Assembly (NCBI RefSeq): GCF_000719265.1
Contig: NZ_JOFL01000008.1
Span: forward strand, 218,412-282,411
DNA: 64,000 bases
Direction of reading: 5' to 3'
DNA from: Streptomyces roseoverticillatus
GTDB lineage: Bacteria; Actinomycetota; Actinomycetes; Streptomycetales; Streptomycetaceae
How positions within the stretch are numbered: position 1 is the stretch's first letter; the number at the start of each line of letters is the position of its first letter. Position numbers and translations under genes: made by a program. This document shows, one piece after another, positions 18,245 through 27,960 of this stretch. Below the pieces are notes generated by a model, which searched no databases, was not told where the DNA came from, and saw nothing but the letters and a program-made list of their open reading frames with translations.

Positions 18245-19102
18245 ATGACCGACGACGCCCGCCTCCACCGCCCGGCCGGCATCCGCTCCCTGCAGCTCGG
18301 TGACACCAAGGTCACGTACGTGCCGGACGGCGCCGGGCAGTTGAGCCCGCGCGGCTGGCTGCCGGACACCACCGACGAGGTGTGGGCGGAGCACTCCGCG
18401 TACCTCGACGCGACCGGCAACCTCGTGGCGAGCATGGGCGGCCTCCTCGTCGAGCACGGCGACCGGGCCCTGCTCATCGACGCCGGGGTCGGCTCCGTGC
18501 ACCTCCCGCCCCGGCCCGGCTCCCCCGTGGGGGAGATCAACGGCGGCGCCCTCCTCGGCAACCTCGCCGGCCTCGGCCGCACCCCCGCCGGCATCGAGGC
18601 CGTGGCCATCACCCACCTGCACGGCGACCACATCGGCTGGTCCGCACAGCTCGCCGACGCCGGCGCCGTCCACTTCATCAGCGCTTCCGAGTGGGAGCAC
18701 CGCCACCTCTCCGAGCAGCACGGCGTGCCCCCGGAGGCCCTCGCAGCCCTGGAGCCCGGCCTCCGCACGGTCACCGACGGGGAGGAGATCTTCCCCGGCG
18801 TCCGCGTCATGCTCACGCCCGGCCACACCGCGGGCCACGCCGCCTACGTCATCACCGGCGGCGGCCGCCGCCTGATCGCCTTCGGCGACGCCCTGCACTC
18901 GCCGGTCCAGATCGCCCACCCCGAGTGGTCGGCCGCCGTCGACCACGACGCCCGGCAGTCCGCGGAGTTCCGCCGCCGCCTGGTGGAGGAGATGGCGGAG
19001 CCCGGCACGATCGGCTTCGGCGTCCACTTCGCGGACGTGGTGTTCGGGCGGGTGCTGCGCGACGGCGCGGGGGCAACGTCGTGGGAACCCGTCGACGCGT
19101 GA
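18245..19102 (+). CDS. Metallo-beta-lactamase-fold hydrolase
   Basis: The 285-residue protein has the metal-binding motif THLHGDH, a later GHTAGH histidine, the bridging Asp in IAFGDAL and a final GFGVHF histidine. This is the set expected for a dinuclear zinc hydrolase of the lactonase/glyoxalase-like branch. No signal peptide, so it is cytoplasmic. ATG start with AAGGACGG upstream. The divergent MarR regulator and shared operator suggest induction by a small lipophilic or reactive substrate; the substrate itself is unknown. Confidence 0.87.
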   Translation: MTDDARLHRPAGIRSLQLGDTKVTYVPDGAGQLSPRGWLPDTTDEVWAEHSAYLDATGNLVASMGGLLVEHGDRALLIDAGVGSVHLPPRPGSPVGEINGGALLGNLAGLGRTPAGIEAVAITHLHGDHIGWSAQLADAGAVHFISASEWEHRHLSEQHGVPPEALAALEPGLRTVTDGEEIFPGVRVMLTPGHTAGHAAYVITGGGRRLIAFGDALHSPVQIAHPEWSAAVDHDARQSAEFRRRLVEEMAEPGTIGFGVHFADVVFGRVLRDGAGATSWEPVDA

Positions 19103-19216
19103 CGCACGCGCTTAAAGCCCCTGTCCCCTTTGCCCCGTTGACGGTCGCGAACCCCGCCGGTTGCATGTCCCTGACCATGCTCAGCTGACTGACCAGTCGC
19201 ACCCCGAGGGGGAACT

Positions 19217-22093
19217 GTGCGCATGACCGACGCACGTTCACGCAGAGCAGGAAGAGCGACCAGCAAAAACGGAATACCCGGCGCGGCGGCACTGATCAGT
19301 GCCGCCGCGCTTCTCGTTACGGCAGCCCCCGCCCACGCGGCGGGAGGCGGCGGCAACGACGGCCCGGCGGAGGTGATCCCGGGCAAGGGCACCTCCACCC
19401 CGGCCCTGGTCGACGGCATCCGCGAGGCCGCCGCGTCCTCCGGCAGTGCCGCCGACGCCGCCCGCGGCCACCTCGCCGGCAAGCGCGGCCGCTACCACAT
19501 CGCCGAGCCGGCCCGGGACCTGAAGCCCGTGCAGAGCTTGCGTTCGGGCGCGTCCGAGACGGTACGGCTGCAGCAGAAGCACCAGGGCGTCGACGTCCTG
19601 GGCGGCCAGTACGTCGTCCGGATGGAGCACAAGAACGGCAAGCGCGTCGTCACCGGCACGTCCGGCAAGTACTTCACCGGCCTGAAGGCGGACACCCGGG
19701 CCGAGGTGAGCGAGAAGCTCGCCGTCGAGCGGGCCGTCGCCGCGACGCTGCACGACCTCGCCGGCAAGCGGCTCGCGAAGGGCGACGCCGCCCGCACGAA
19801 GGGCGCCACGCCCTCCGCCCGGTCCCTGACCGGCACCGCGCGCGGCCTCGTCGTCGTCCCCAAGGGCCCCGGCGTCCTCACCCACCACGTCACCGTCCGC
19901 GGCACCGACCCGGCCACCGGGCACCCCGTGCTGCGCGAGGTCTACGTCGACGCCAAGGCCGGCTACCCGGTGCTGCAGTACAGCGGCATCAAGACCTTCG
20001 GCACGGACCCGGGAGCGGGGGCCGCAGCGTTGCGGGAGCGCGCCCGCGCCGCCGCCACCGGCACCTCCGAGGCCGCCGCCCGCGCGGCCGCCGGCCCGCT
20101 CAGCCCGGGCGTCGCCGGCTCCGGCGTCAAGTACGACGGGACGACCGTCGAGCTCGGCCTGGTCAAGGACACCGCCCGCAACGAGTACGTCATGACGGAC
20201 TACGCGCGGATGTGGGACTCCAGCAAGAACCCGGTCACCACCTGGGACGCGCGCGGCAAGGAGGTCAGCGAGGTCGAGGGGCGCTGGCCCGACGGCATCA
20301 AGGAGTTCGGCTCGCCGACGCCCTCCTTCGGCAAGGACGCCACGGAGGCCGGGGCCGTCGACGCCCACTGGGCCGCGGGCAAGGTCTACGACTACTACAA
20401 GAAGGTCCACGGCCGCGACAGCCTGGACGGCCGCGGCATGGCCATCAACTCCCTCGTCGGCGTGACCGAGTTCGGCGGTTCGTACGTCAACGCCTTCTGG
20501 GACGGCACCAAGATGGTGTACGGCGGCGGCGACGAGGACTACAAGACGCTCTCCGCCGACCTCGACGTCGTCGGCCACGAGATGACCCACGGCGTCGTCG
20601 AGCACACCGCCAACCTGGTCTACGCGGGCCAGTCCGGCGCCCTCAACGAGGCCCTCGCCGACTACTTCGGCAACGCCATCGCCGTCGACGCCGCCGGCAT
20701 GGCCATGGACGACCCGGACGCCGGCCTGCTCGGCGGCAACCTCTGCCGGTCGAAGACCCCGCGGCAGTGCGCCTTCCGCGACCTCAACGACGGCCACACC
20801 ACGTCCAAGAACTTCCTCGGCGTCGGCTTCGGCACCGACAACGGCGGCGTGCACCTCAACTCCACCATCTTCTCCGGCGCCTTGTGGGACATCCGCGAGG
20901 ACGTGGGCCGCACCCTTGCCGACAAGATCGTCTACAAGGCGCTGGCGGAGTACATGACGCCCCTCGACGGCTTCACCGAGGGCCGCGACGCGGTCATCGC
21001 CGCCGCCAGGGCGCTCGGCGTCTCCGCCAAGGACCTGAACTCCGTCCAGCGCTCCTTCAACGCCCACGGCGTCGTGGCCAACTGGGAGCAGGCCCTCGGC
21101 GTCGACACCGACCTGCTCTCCGCCAAGCTCAACACCGCCGGCACGGAGGCGGGCGCGGGCGGCGGCTGGTGGACCGCCTCCCGCTCGAACGACGACGGCT
21201 CCGAGGCGTACTCCGTCTGGGCCGGCCGCGTGGACGGCAGCGGCGCCCCGAAGCTGATCAGCCCCAACGACGGCCGTTACCACGTCAGCCCGGCCACCGA
21301 CGGCAAGACCGTCGCCTGGGTCGCCTACGGGAAGACCGGCACGGACGTCCTCTCCCGGCCGCTGGCGGGCGGCCCGGTCAAGAAGCTGTACGGGACGGAC
21401 TCGGCCACGGTGTACAACGTGCGCGTCGAGGGCGGCACGGTCGTCTTCGACACGGGCGACGTCCTCGGCGGCCGCCACGTCGGATACGTCCGCGCCGGCG
21501 ACAAGCAGCCCACCTGGGTGGACGGCGGCCGCGCCGAGCTGGCGACGGCCCTCCCGTCGCTGAACGGCGGCAGGATCGCGTACGCCACGGTCTACCCCGA
21601 GGGCGACGACTACCGCGTCGGCACCGAGGTGCTGGACCTCGCCACCGGCAAGAAGACCCCGATGGGGCAGCTCGGCAAGCCCGAGAACATCGGCCAGACC
21701 GGCATCAACGCGACCGGTGTCTTCTGGCTCGTGGACGAGACGTCGGACGACAAGGGCCAGGTGGCCGTGCGGCGCGCCAAGCCCGACGGCACCGGCGTCG
21801 CCGACCTCAGCCCGGAGAAGGGTGCCGGAGCGCTCCGCGCCTCCGAGCTGACCGCCTCCGAGAGCGCGGTGACCGTCACCGACGCGCAGCCGGACGCGAC
21901 GGGTTACAACGAGTCGCTGCCCAAGCTGTGGCAGTTCGCGGCCGACGGCTCCTCCCGGGCGCGCGTCTCCTGCAACCGCGGCGAGCAGTCCTCCCCGGCC
22001 GCGGCCGGCGGCAAGCAGGTGGTGTGGATCGACGGCACCACCGGCTCGACCGACCTGGTCACCCGCACCCGCCCGGCGGGCACCTGCGGCTGA
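19217..22093 (+). CDS. Secreted M4 (thermolysin-family) metalloprotease with C-terminal repeat domain
   Basis: This 958-residue exported protease has a signal peptide (positive start, hydrophobic AAALISAAALLVTAAPAHA), FTP and PepSY-like propeptide regions, and a thermolysin catalytic domain. The catalytic domain shows the zinc site VVGHEMTHGVVEHT and NEALADYFGN with the third ligand Glu. From about residue 635 follows a region of about 320 residues of repeated beta units (GRYHVSPATDGKTVAWVAYG, GGRIAYATVYPEGDDYRVG), probably a beta-propeller, which is not part of typical thermolysins. GTG or ATG start (six bases apart) after GAGGGGGA. It probably digests extracellular protein. Confidence 0.92.
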   Translation: MRMTDARSRRAGRATSKNGIPGAAALISAAALLVTAAPAHAAGGGGNDGPAEVIPGKGTSTPALVDGIREAAASSGSAADAARGHLAGKRGRYHIAEPARDLKPVQSLRSGASETVRLQQKHQGVDVLGGQYVVRMEHKNGKRVVTGTSGKYFTGLKADTRAEVSEKLAVERAVAATLHDLAGKRLAKGDAARTKGATPSARSLTGTARGLVVVPKGPGVLTHHVTVRGTDPATGHPVLREVYVDAKAGYPVLQYSGIKTFGTDPGAGAAALRERARAAATGTSEAAARAAAGPLSPGVAGSGVKYDGTTVELGLVKDTARNEYVMTDYARMWDSSKNPVTTWDARGKEVSEVEGRWPDGIKEFGSPTPSFGKDATEAGAVDAHWAAGKVYDYYKKVHGRDSLDGRGMAINSLVGVTEFGGSYVNAFWDGTKMVYGGGDEDYKTLSADLDVVGHEMTHGVVEHTANLVYAGQSGALNEALADYFGNAIAVDAAGMAMDDPDAGLLGGNLCRSKTPRQCAFRDLNDGHTTSKNFLGVGFGTDNGGVHLNSTIFSGALWDIREDVGRTLADKIVYKALAEYMTPLDGFTEGRDAVIAAARALGVSAKDLNSVQRSFNAHGVVANWEQALGVDTDLLSAKLNTAGTEAGAGGGWWTASRSNDDGSEAYSVWAGRVDGSGAPKLISPNDGRYHVSPATDGKTVAWVAYGKTGTDVLSRPLAGGPVKKLYGTDSATVYNVRVEGGTVVFDTGDVLGGRHVGYVRAGDKQPTWVDGGRAELATALPSLNGGRIAYATVYPEGDDYRVGTEVLDLATGKKTPMGQLGKPENIGQTGINATGVFWLVDETSDDKGQVAVRRAKPDGTGVADLSPEKGAGALRASELTASESAVTVTDAQPDATGYNESLPKLWQFAADGSSRARVSCNRGEQSSPAAAGGKQVVWIDGTTGSTDLVTRTRPAGTCG

Positions 22094-22123
22094 TCGCTGA
22101 CCTGACGGACGGCAGATGACAGA

Positions 22124-22159
22124 ACCGGGCCCCCGGCGCCGATGTGCCGGGGGCCCGGT
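22124..22159. terminator. Terminator between the M4 protease and muramidase genes
   Basis: ACCGGGCCCCCGGC and its complement form a 14-bp stem with an eight-base loop between two convergent stops. Confidence 0.8.
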
Positions 22160-22183
22160 GTTCTTCTCGTGGGGGTCGGTGCC

Positions 22184-23059
22184 TCACCCGTGGGCGAGGG
22201 CCTGGAGGCGGCTGTACGCGCCGTTGAAGCGGTTGTGGTCACCGACCACCGGGCCGGTGTCGGTGTACTGCCAGAAGGTGTAGTAGCCCCAGCCCGCCGG
22301 GAGTTCCCCCGCGGAGGAGCCGTACCGGGGCACCCACAGGGGATGGGTCGCCGCGAAGCCGCCGTAGTTGCCGGTGCACTGCTTCCACCAGCCGGTCGAC
22401 GTGTAGATCGCGGCGTCGCGCCCCGTGCGGGCCTTGTACGTGGCGAAGAAGTCCGCGATCCAGCGGACGAGTGCGCTCGCGCTCATCCCGTAGCAGGTCG
22501 GGCCGTACGGGTTGTACTCCATGTCCAGAACGCCGGGCAGCGTCCTGCCGTCCTGGGACCAGCCGCCGCCGTGCGTGGCGAAGTACGCGGCCTGCGCGGC
22601 GCCGCCGGAGTTGTCGGGCAGGGCGAAGTGGTACGCGCCGCGGATCATGCCCGCGCCGTAGGAGCCGTTGTACTGCTGCGCGAAGGAGGGGTTGGTGTAG
22701 CTGGTGCCCTCGGTCGCCTTGACGTAGGCGAAGCGGTTGCCGCTGTTCCAGAGGGACGACCAGGAGACATTGCCGTTGTGGCTGGAGACGTCGACGCCTT
22801 CGACCGAGGCGAGCCGGGGTGGGGGAGGGGTGCCGGGGCCGGGGCGCTCGTGGTCCCGCAGCGTGGAGCCGAGCCAGTCCCGCTCCGGGTGGGCGGGCCG
22901 TTTCGCGTCGTGCGCGGCGGCCGGCGGGGCGAGGAGCAGGCAGAGGGTGGACAGCAGGGAGGCGAGGAGGAGGGAGAGGGCGGCCAGTGGGGAGGGGGCG
23001 CGTAACGCCGTGGGGGATCTGCGGCCCGTGCGGCCGGATCTGTGTCTGAACGTGACCAT
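22184..23059 (-). CDS. Secreted GH25 muramidase (lysozyme)
   Basis: The secreted protein has about 291 residues. A signal peptide (RRSPTALRAPSPLAALSLLLASLL...PPAAAH) precedes a glycoside hydrolase 25 barrel beginning VEGVDVSSHNGNVSW. It contains KATEGTSYTNPSF, GAYHFALPD, LDMEYNPYG with the catalytic Asp/Glu, and WQYTDTGPV. GH25 enzymes cleave the MurNAc-GlcNAc bond of peptidoglycan. The start at 23059 (MVTFRHRSGR) was preferred because GGAAGG lies just upstream and the signal peptide follows directly. It may act in wall turnover or lysis of other bacteria. Confidence 0.9.
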   Translation of the reverse strand: MVTFRHRSGRTGRRSPTALRAPSPLAALSLLLASLLSTLCLLLAPPAAAHDAKRPAHPERDWLGSTLRDHERPGPGTPPPPRLASVEGVDVSSHNGNVSWSSLWNSGNRFAYVKATEGTSYTNPSFAQQYNGSYGAGMIRGAYHFALPDNSGGAAQAAYFATHGGGWSQDGRTLPGVLDMEYNPYGPTCYGMSASALVRWIADFFATYKARTGRDAAIYTSTGWWKQCTGNYGGFAATHPLWVPRYGSSAGELPAGWGYYTFWQYTDTGPVVGDHNRFNGAYSRLQALAHG

Positions 23060-23285
23060 GGCGTGCCTTCCGGAAGGGTGCGTGGGGGGAGTACCAATGA
23101 CGCGCCGACGGCGCGGAGACATTGGTATGGCCATGTCATAAATGACGTTATGGCGGCGGACGCGCCAGGCATAGGGGGACGCGGTGCTGCCGTTGGTCTA
23201 ATCCTGCGAAATACTGGCGGAGCTGCGGTGAAGACCGCGAACGGGAAAAACTTTCAACAACCGGAAAGCCGGAGAGGGCCCTGAC

Positions 23286-23780
23286 GTGCACCAGACGACT
23301 ACCCCGCCTCCCGAGGAGGGCGGGCCGGGCGCCGCGCAGAGCAGAGGTATGGACCAGGCGTACCTCTCCCTGGAACGGGAGCTGGCGGTCTTCCTGCGCC
23401 GGGCCCGGGCGTCGTCCGGTGAGATGGCGCGCGAGGTCCACCCCGAGCTGGAGGCCGCCGCCTACGGCCTCCTCGTCCGGCTGGAGGACGCGGGGGCGCA
23501 GCGCGCCACCGACCTCGCGGCGTACTTCGGGGTCGGCAAGGCCACGATGAGCCGCCAGCTGCGCGCGCTGGCCGAGCTCGGCCTCGTCACCCGCGAGCCG
23601 GACCCGGCCGACGGCCGGGCGTCCCTGATCCGCATCACGGAGGAGGGCCGCGCCCGCTTCACGCGCGTGCGCGACGCCCGGCGCGCGCAGTACGTACGCA
23701 AACTGGCGGACTGGGACCGGGGCGAAGTGGCGGAGCTGGCCCGCCTGCTGCGCCAGCTGAACACGAGCGCGGAGCAGTAG
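23286..23780 (+). CDS. MarR family transcriptional regulator
   Basis: The 164-residue winged-helix protein contains GLLVRLEDAGAQRATDLAAYFGVGKATMSRQLRALAELGLV followed by the wing EPDPADGRASLIRIT and a helical tail. GTG start with GGAGAGGG upstream. It stands divergent from the muramidase gene (about 225 bases apart) and has no tight operon partner, so its ligand and targets cannot be inferred from context. Confidence 0.9.
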   Translation: MHQTTTPPPEEGGPGAAQSRGMDQAYLSLERELAVFLRRARASSGEMAREVHPELEAAAYGLLVRLEDAGAQRATDLAAYFGVGKATMSRQLRALAELGLVTREPDPADGRASLIRITEEGRARFTRVRDARRAQYVRKLADWDRGEVAELARLLRQLNTSAEQ

Positions 23781-23819
23781 GACGGCGATTGAGGACCGGG
23801 GTCCGGGGCGGAGCCCCGG

Positions 23820-24584
23820 TCACAGCTCCACGTACACGGCCGCGGCATCGTCGTGCCGCTTTCCGAGCCGCGCGGCGCGCGCAGTGCCCTCCGCGGCCCG
23901 TACGCGGTCGATGAGCGCCTGGGGGCCCTCCTTGGAGAGGACGGCCAGACAGTCCGCCCAGCTCCCCTCCCGGAAGACCTCCACCCACCGCGCCGCGCCG
24001 TCCGTGAGCGCGGCCAGCGCCCGCACCTCCGCCCGCGCGAACGAACCGGTCACGGCCCGCCCGGCCACGTCCGGGTCCGCCGCGGCCGTGAAGAAGCCGC
24101 CCTCCGCGTTGCGCGCGGCGTCCGTGACCGGCCCCAGGGCCCGCAGCCGTTCGATGCGGTCGTCCAGGACGGCCGTCACCGCACCGCCCGGCGACGCGAC
24201 GAGCAGCGCGGAGTCGGACAGCACCAGGTACTCCACGCGTACGTCGTCCCACCGCGCCACGACCGCCGTGGCCTGCGGTGTGCGCCGGTGACCGAGGTCG
24301 CACGTGCCCCGATGGGCATCCGCCGTACGGGAGATGGCCCCTGACAGGCAGCGGGCCAGGCTCAGCTCCCTCTCTGAGACTGCCAGTTCGAGCAGCGCGC
24401 CGCCCAACCGCGCGGTGAACCAGGGCACTCCGTGCGCGCATCCGGTCTCCCCGGAGGGCGGCGGCGTCACCCCGTCGAGCAGCACCAGCGCACCGCCCTT
24501 ACCGGAGGCCGGCAGGGCGACGGACACGAAGTCCTCGTTCGGGTGTCGGACATCCCCCGGCTGGGTGGCGAGTTCGATGCGCAT
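23820..24584 (-). CDS. PP2C-like phosphatase domain protein
   Basis: The 254-residue protein has an outline of the PP2C fold: PNEDFVSV and ALVLLDGVTPP near the N-terminus (the first carries a metal-binding Asp), VLSDSALLV, ALTDGA and a final KRHDDAAAVYVEL. The last matches the DDxA motif of PP2C serine/threonine phosphatases. The motif near the N-terminus is LLDG rather than the usual VxDGxGG, so metal binding may be altered. The start at 24584 (MRIELATQPG) was chosen because homologous folds begin there. Targets unknown. Confidence 0.75.
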   Translation of the reverse strand: MRIELATQPGDVRHPNEDFVSVALPASGKGGALVLLDGVTPPPSGETGCAHGVPWFTARLGGALLELAVSERELSLARCLSGAISRTADAHRGTCDLGHRRTPQATAVVARWDDVRVEYLVLSDSALLVASPGGAVTAVLDDRIERLRALGPVTDAARNAEGGFFTAAADPDVAGRAVTGSFARAEVRALAALTDGAARWVEVFREGSWADCLAVLSKEGPQALIDRVRAAEGTARAARLGKRHDDAAAVYVEL

Positions 24585-24832
24585 GGGGCCAGTGTGCCGG
24601 ATGCCGGAATTCGACGGTGGCACGTGCGCATCCTGTCGGCGCCGTCAGCGTTGCTTCAGGTGACGTGCTGACCTGGCACGTGTGCGATGAGTGAAGCAGG
24701 CCGATTGTCAATCAGTAAGGGATGTTCACTCCTTCGAGTGGCCGGGCGGTCGATGGACACCCCCGCCCCTCAGAGGTGCTGAAAGGGTCAAATCAGTACC
24801 AGGGGTGGGACGAGAGAAGATTGTGAGCACCG

Positions 24833-27454
24833 GTGCGGAAGAAGCGGCTTGGGGGCGGCGGCGGACGGAAGCCGCGGGCCACGGCGGTGCCGGAGCGCAC
24901 CGCCCGCGTACGTAACCGACTGACCGTCTCCGTCGCGGTCATCACCCTCGCCGTGCTCGGCGCGAGCACCTTCGGCGTCCGCGAGGCCTGGCGGGACCTC
25001 ACCGAGGCCCGCCGCCTGGCCGCCCTGGCGAGCGCCGACGCCTCGGCCCTCGCCCTCGCGCACTCACTGGCCGACGAGCGCGACGCCATGGTCCAGTACG
25101 TGGCGGGCGGCCGCGCCGACTCCACCGGCGCCGGCCTCTCCGACCGCCAACGCCTCGCCGTGGACCGGCAGATCGAGGAGTTCCGGCCCGGCGCCCCGCC
25201 GGCCGTCCGCGAGCTCCTCGGCACCCTCCCGGACATCCGTCGCGAGGCCCACTCCGGCAAGGGCGACGCCCTCGCCGCCTACAACGCCTACACCCCCGCC
25301 GTGCGGGCCCTCCGCGGCCTCGCCGACACCCTCGACCGGCGCACCGGCGGCGACTCCGCCGCCCTGCCGCCCCTCGCCCGCGCCACCGAGGCGGCCTCCG
25401 CGAGCCGCGGCCTGCTCCTGGCCGCCCTCGCCGCCCAGGGCCGCAAGCCCGAGCTGGCCGCGGCGGCCCAGCGCGCCGACGCCCGCACGCAGGACGCCCT
25501 GGCCGACTTCGCCCGGCTCGCGCCCCCCGCCGCCCGCGACGCCTACGCCGAGGCCGTCACCGGCCCCGAGGTCGCCGAGGCCCAGCGCCTCCTCGACCGG
25601 CTCACCCGCTCCCCGTCGTCCGCCGAGCTCGCCGGACAGTCCGCCGAGCCCGTCCGCACCGCCCTCACCACCCGCCTCCAGCGCATGCGGGGCGCCGAGG
25701 ACGCCCTCGCCGAGGCCGAGGCGCCCCGCCTGGAGGCCGTGCGCCACGAGGCCATGACTGAGCTGGAGCGGCGCGTCATGGCCGCCGGGCTGTGCCTGTT
25801 CACCGCCCTCTTCACCGGCATCTGGTCCGCCCGCTCGGTCACCCGGCCGCTCGCCTCCGTACGGACCGGCACGCGCCGCGTGAGCGCCGACCCCGTCACC
25901 GAGGAGCCCATCGTCTTCAAGGGCCGCGACGACGAGTTCGCCGAGACCGCCCGGGCCGTCAACCACCTCCAGGGCAAGTTCCGGCGCCAGCAGGGCCGCA
26001 TCGCCGCCCTCGAAGGCGAGCGCACCCGCCTCATCGCCGCCCGCCAGGACGCCGCCGACGAACGCGACTCCCTGCGCGCCGAACAGCACCGGCTCACCGA
26101 GCGCCTCGCCGCCCTCCCCGCCGAGCACCCCGGCGGCGACGCCCGCGAGCTCGGCATCCTCGTCGGCCTGTCGCTGCGCACCCTCGGCCTGGTCGAGCGC
26201 CAACTGGCCGTCATCGAGGGCATGGAGGCCCACGAGGCCGACCCCGAGCGCCTCGACACCCTCTTCAAGCTCGACCACCTCGCCACCCGGATGCGCCGCA
26301 ACAGCGAGAATCTCCTGGTGCTCGCCGGAGCCGAGAGCGGCACCGGCCGCGCCGGGCCCGTACCGCTGCTCGACGTCCTGCGGGCCGCCTCCGGCGAGAT
26401 CGAGCGCTACCAGCGGGTGCGCATCCAGTCCCTGCCGCCGCACGCCCGCCTCGCCGGCTTCGCCTCCGAGGACGTCAGCCACCTCGTGGCCGAACTGCTG
26501 GAGAACGCCACGGCGTTCTCCCCGCCCGACGCCCAGGTCCAGGTCTCCGCGTGGCACCTGGAGGGCGGCGAGATCGTGCTCTGCGTCCAGGACGAGGGCA
26601 TCGGCATGGCCTCCGAGCGGCTCGCCGAGGCCAACGCCCTGCTGGCCGACCCCGCCCCCGCCGGGCCCCCGCCCACCGCCCCCGACCACGCCGGCCGGGC
26701 CGGCGGCTCGGGCCGTACGGGACAGTCGTCGCTCGGCCTCGGCCTGTACGTCGTCGCCCGGCTCGCCGCCCGGCACGGGATCCGCGTCCAGCTGCGCGAG
26801 CAGGCGACCGGCGGGGTCGCCGCCGTCGTGGTCCTGCCCGTGGGCCTGCTGCCCGCCGGGCCGCCCGCCGTCACCGGCCTCGGAGACACCCCGCCCGTCC
26901 CCGGCGCCGCGGCCGTCCCCCAGGTCCACCTCCCCGGCTCCATCGCCGAGGCCAACTCCCACACGCTGCGCGGCCGCCCCCAGCACACGCACCGGGCGCC
27001 CGGGGCCCACGCGGCCCGCCCCGCCCACGCCCAGGTGCCGCCGCCCGTCCACCCGGCCGACCCGCCGGCCGCGCCCGTCCCGGCCCCCGCCGAAGCCGAC
27101 GCGACGATGCGGTTCACCGCCTTCAGGGAAGCGGACGCACCCCCCGCCCCCGCCTCTACGGGGCGCCACGCCCGCCCGCCCGCGCCCGCCGACGGCGCGG
27201 CCCCCGGCGCCGGGCTGCCCAACGGCACGGCGCTGCCCAAGCGCACCCCCAAGGCCGTGGCCCAGCGGCCCGTCCCCCAACGCGTGCGCCAGGGCGTCGA
27301 CGCCGAGGCGCTGCGCCGCAAGCTCGCCGGCTTCCAGCGCGGCGCCGCCGACGGACGGCGCGACGCCCAGGCCGAGCTGGCCGGGCTCGACACACAACGG
27401 AACCAAGCGGGCCCGCCGGCCGACGGCGGCACCCCCGAGGAGGCACGCGGTTGA
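24833..27454 (+). CDS. cvnA: Conservon sensor histidine-kinase-like protein CvnA
   Basis: Large membrane protein of 873 residues. One membrane segment lies near 25-43, followed by a helical nitrate/sulfonate-sensing (NIT-like) outer domain, a second segment near 312-328 (LCLFTALFTGIWSARSV), HAMP-like helices, and an ATPase domain (ELLENATAFSPP, DEGIGM, LGLGLYVVARLA). The tail is a long Pro/Ala-rich region. The usual H-box of two-component kinases is not obvious. In Streptomyces conservons CvnA works with CvnB, C and D as a membrane complex resembling eukaryotic G-protein signalling. Its stop overlaps the cvnB start. Confidence 0.9.
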   Translation: MRKKRLGGGGGRKPRATAVPERTARVRNRLTVSVAVITLAVLGASTFGVREAWRDLTEARRLAALASADASALALAHSLADERDAMVQYVAGGRADSTGAGLSDRQRLAVDRQIEEFRPGAPPAVRELLGTLPDIRREAHSGKGDALAAYNAYTPAVRALRGLADTLDRRTGGDSAALPPLARATEAASASRGLLLAALAAQGRKPELAAAAQRADARTQDALADFARLAPPAARDAYAEAVTGPEVAEAQRLLDRLTRSPSSAELAGQSAEPVRTALTTRLQRMRGAEDALAEAEAPRLEAVRHEAMTELERRVMAAGLCLFTALFTGIWSARSVTRPLASVRTGTRRVSADPVTEEPIVFKGRDDEFAETARAVNHLQGKFRRQQGRIAALEGERTRLIAARQDAADERDSLRAEQHRLTERLAALPAEHPGGDARELGILVGLSLRTLGLVERQLAVIEGMEAHEADPERLDTLFKLDHLATRMRRNSENLLVLAGAESGTGRAGPVPLLDVLRAASGEIERYQRVRIQSLPPHARLAGFASEDVSHLVAELLENATAFSPPDAQVQVSAWHLEGGEIVLCVQDEGIGMASERLAEANALLADPAPAGPPPTAPDHAGRAGGSGRTGQSSLGLGLYVVARLAARHGIRVQLREQATGGVAAVVVLPVGLLPAGPPAVTGLGDTPPVPGAAAVPQVHLPGSIAEANSHTLRGRPQHTHRAPGAHAARPAHAQVPPPVHPADPPAAPVPAPAEADATMRFTAFREADAPPAPASTGRHARPPAPADGAAPGAGLPNGTALPKRTPKAVAQRPVPQRVRQGVDAEALRRKLAGFQRGAADGRRDAQAELAGLDTQRNQAGPPADGGTPEEARG

Positions 27455-27960
27455 CTGCATTCCCCCGGGGGGCGACCCCCGTATCCCCCGCCGGCCCCGC
27501 CGCGTACGGGCTGAGCCACGAAGCCCGCAACCTGCACTGGCTGCTGACCAACCTCGTGGAGGAGGTGCCCGGCGTGCGGTCCGTCGCCGTCGTCTCCTCC
27601 GACGGCCTGCTCCTGCTCTCGTCCGACCCGCGCCTGGTGCACCGCGGCGAGAGACCGGAAGGGCCGCGCGGCTCCACGGCCGACCTCGCCACCATCGTCG
27701 CGGGCCTGGGCAGCCTGACGACCGGCGCCGCGTGCCTGATGGACGGCGGCTTCGTCAAGCAGACCATGGTCGCGATGGACGAGGGCAGCCTGTTCGTGAT
27801 GACCGTCAGCGACGGCTCGCTGCTGGGCGTCCACGCCGAGCCCGACTGCGACATGAGCGTCGTCGCGTACCACATGGCCCTCTTCGTCGGCCGGGCCGGG
27901 CACGTCCTCACCCCCGAACTCCGCAGGGAGCTGCGGCAGTCGGTGGAGGCGGTCGGATGA
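27451..27960 (+). CDS. cvnB: Conservon roadblock/LC7 protein CvnB
   Basis: The 169-residue protein has the roadblock/LC7 core: ARNLHWLLTNLVEEVPGVRSVAVVSSDGLLLLSS, then LATIVAGLGSLTTGAA and GSLFVMTVSDGSLLGVHA. In conservons this protein is thought to act on the small GTPase CvnD, like MglB on MglA. Start is a TTG that overlaps the cvnA stop, with GAGGAGG seven bases before it; the alternative frames give no protein-like start. It overlaps cvnC by four bases. Confidence 0.9.
   Translation: MTAFPRGATPVSPAGPAAYGLSHEARNLHWLLTNLVEEVPGVRSVAVVSSDGLLLLSSDPRLVHRGERPEGPRGSTADLATIVAGLGSLTTGAACLMDGGFVKQTMVAMDEGSLFVMTVSDGSLLGVHAEPDCDMSVVAYHMALFVGRAGHVLTPELRRELRQSVEAVG

Noticed and set aside
24788..27460. 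Long antisense frames over cvnA
   Set aside because: Gly/Val/Arg-rich complement of the cvnA coding sequence; no family resemblance.
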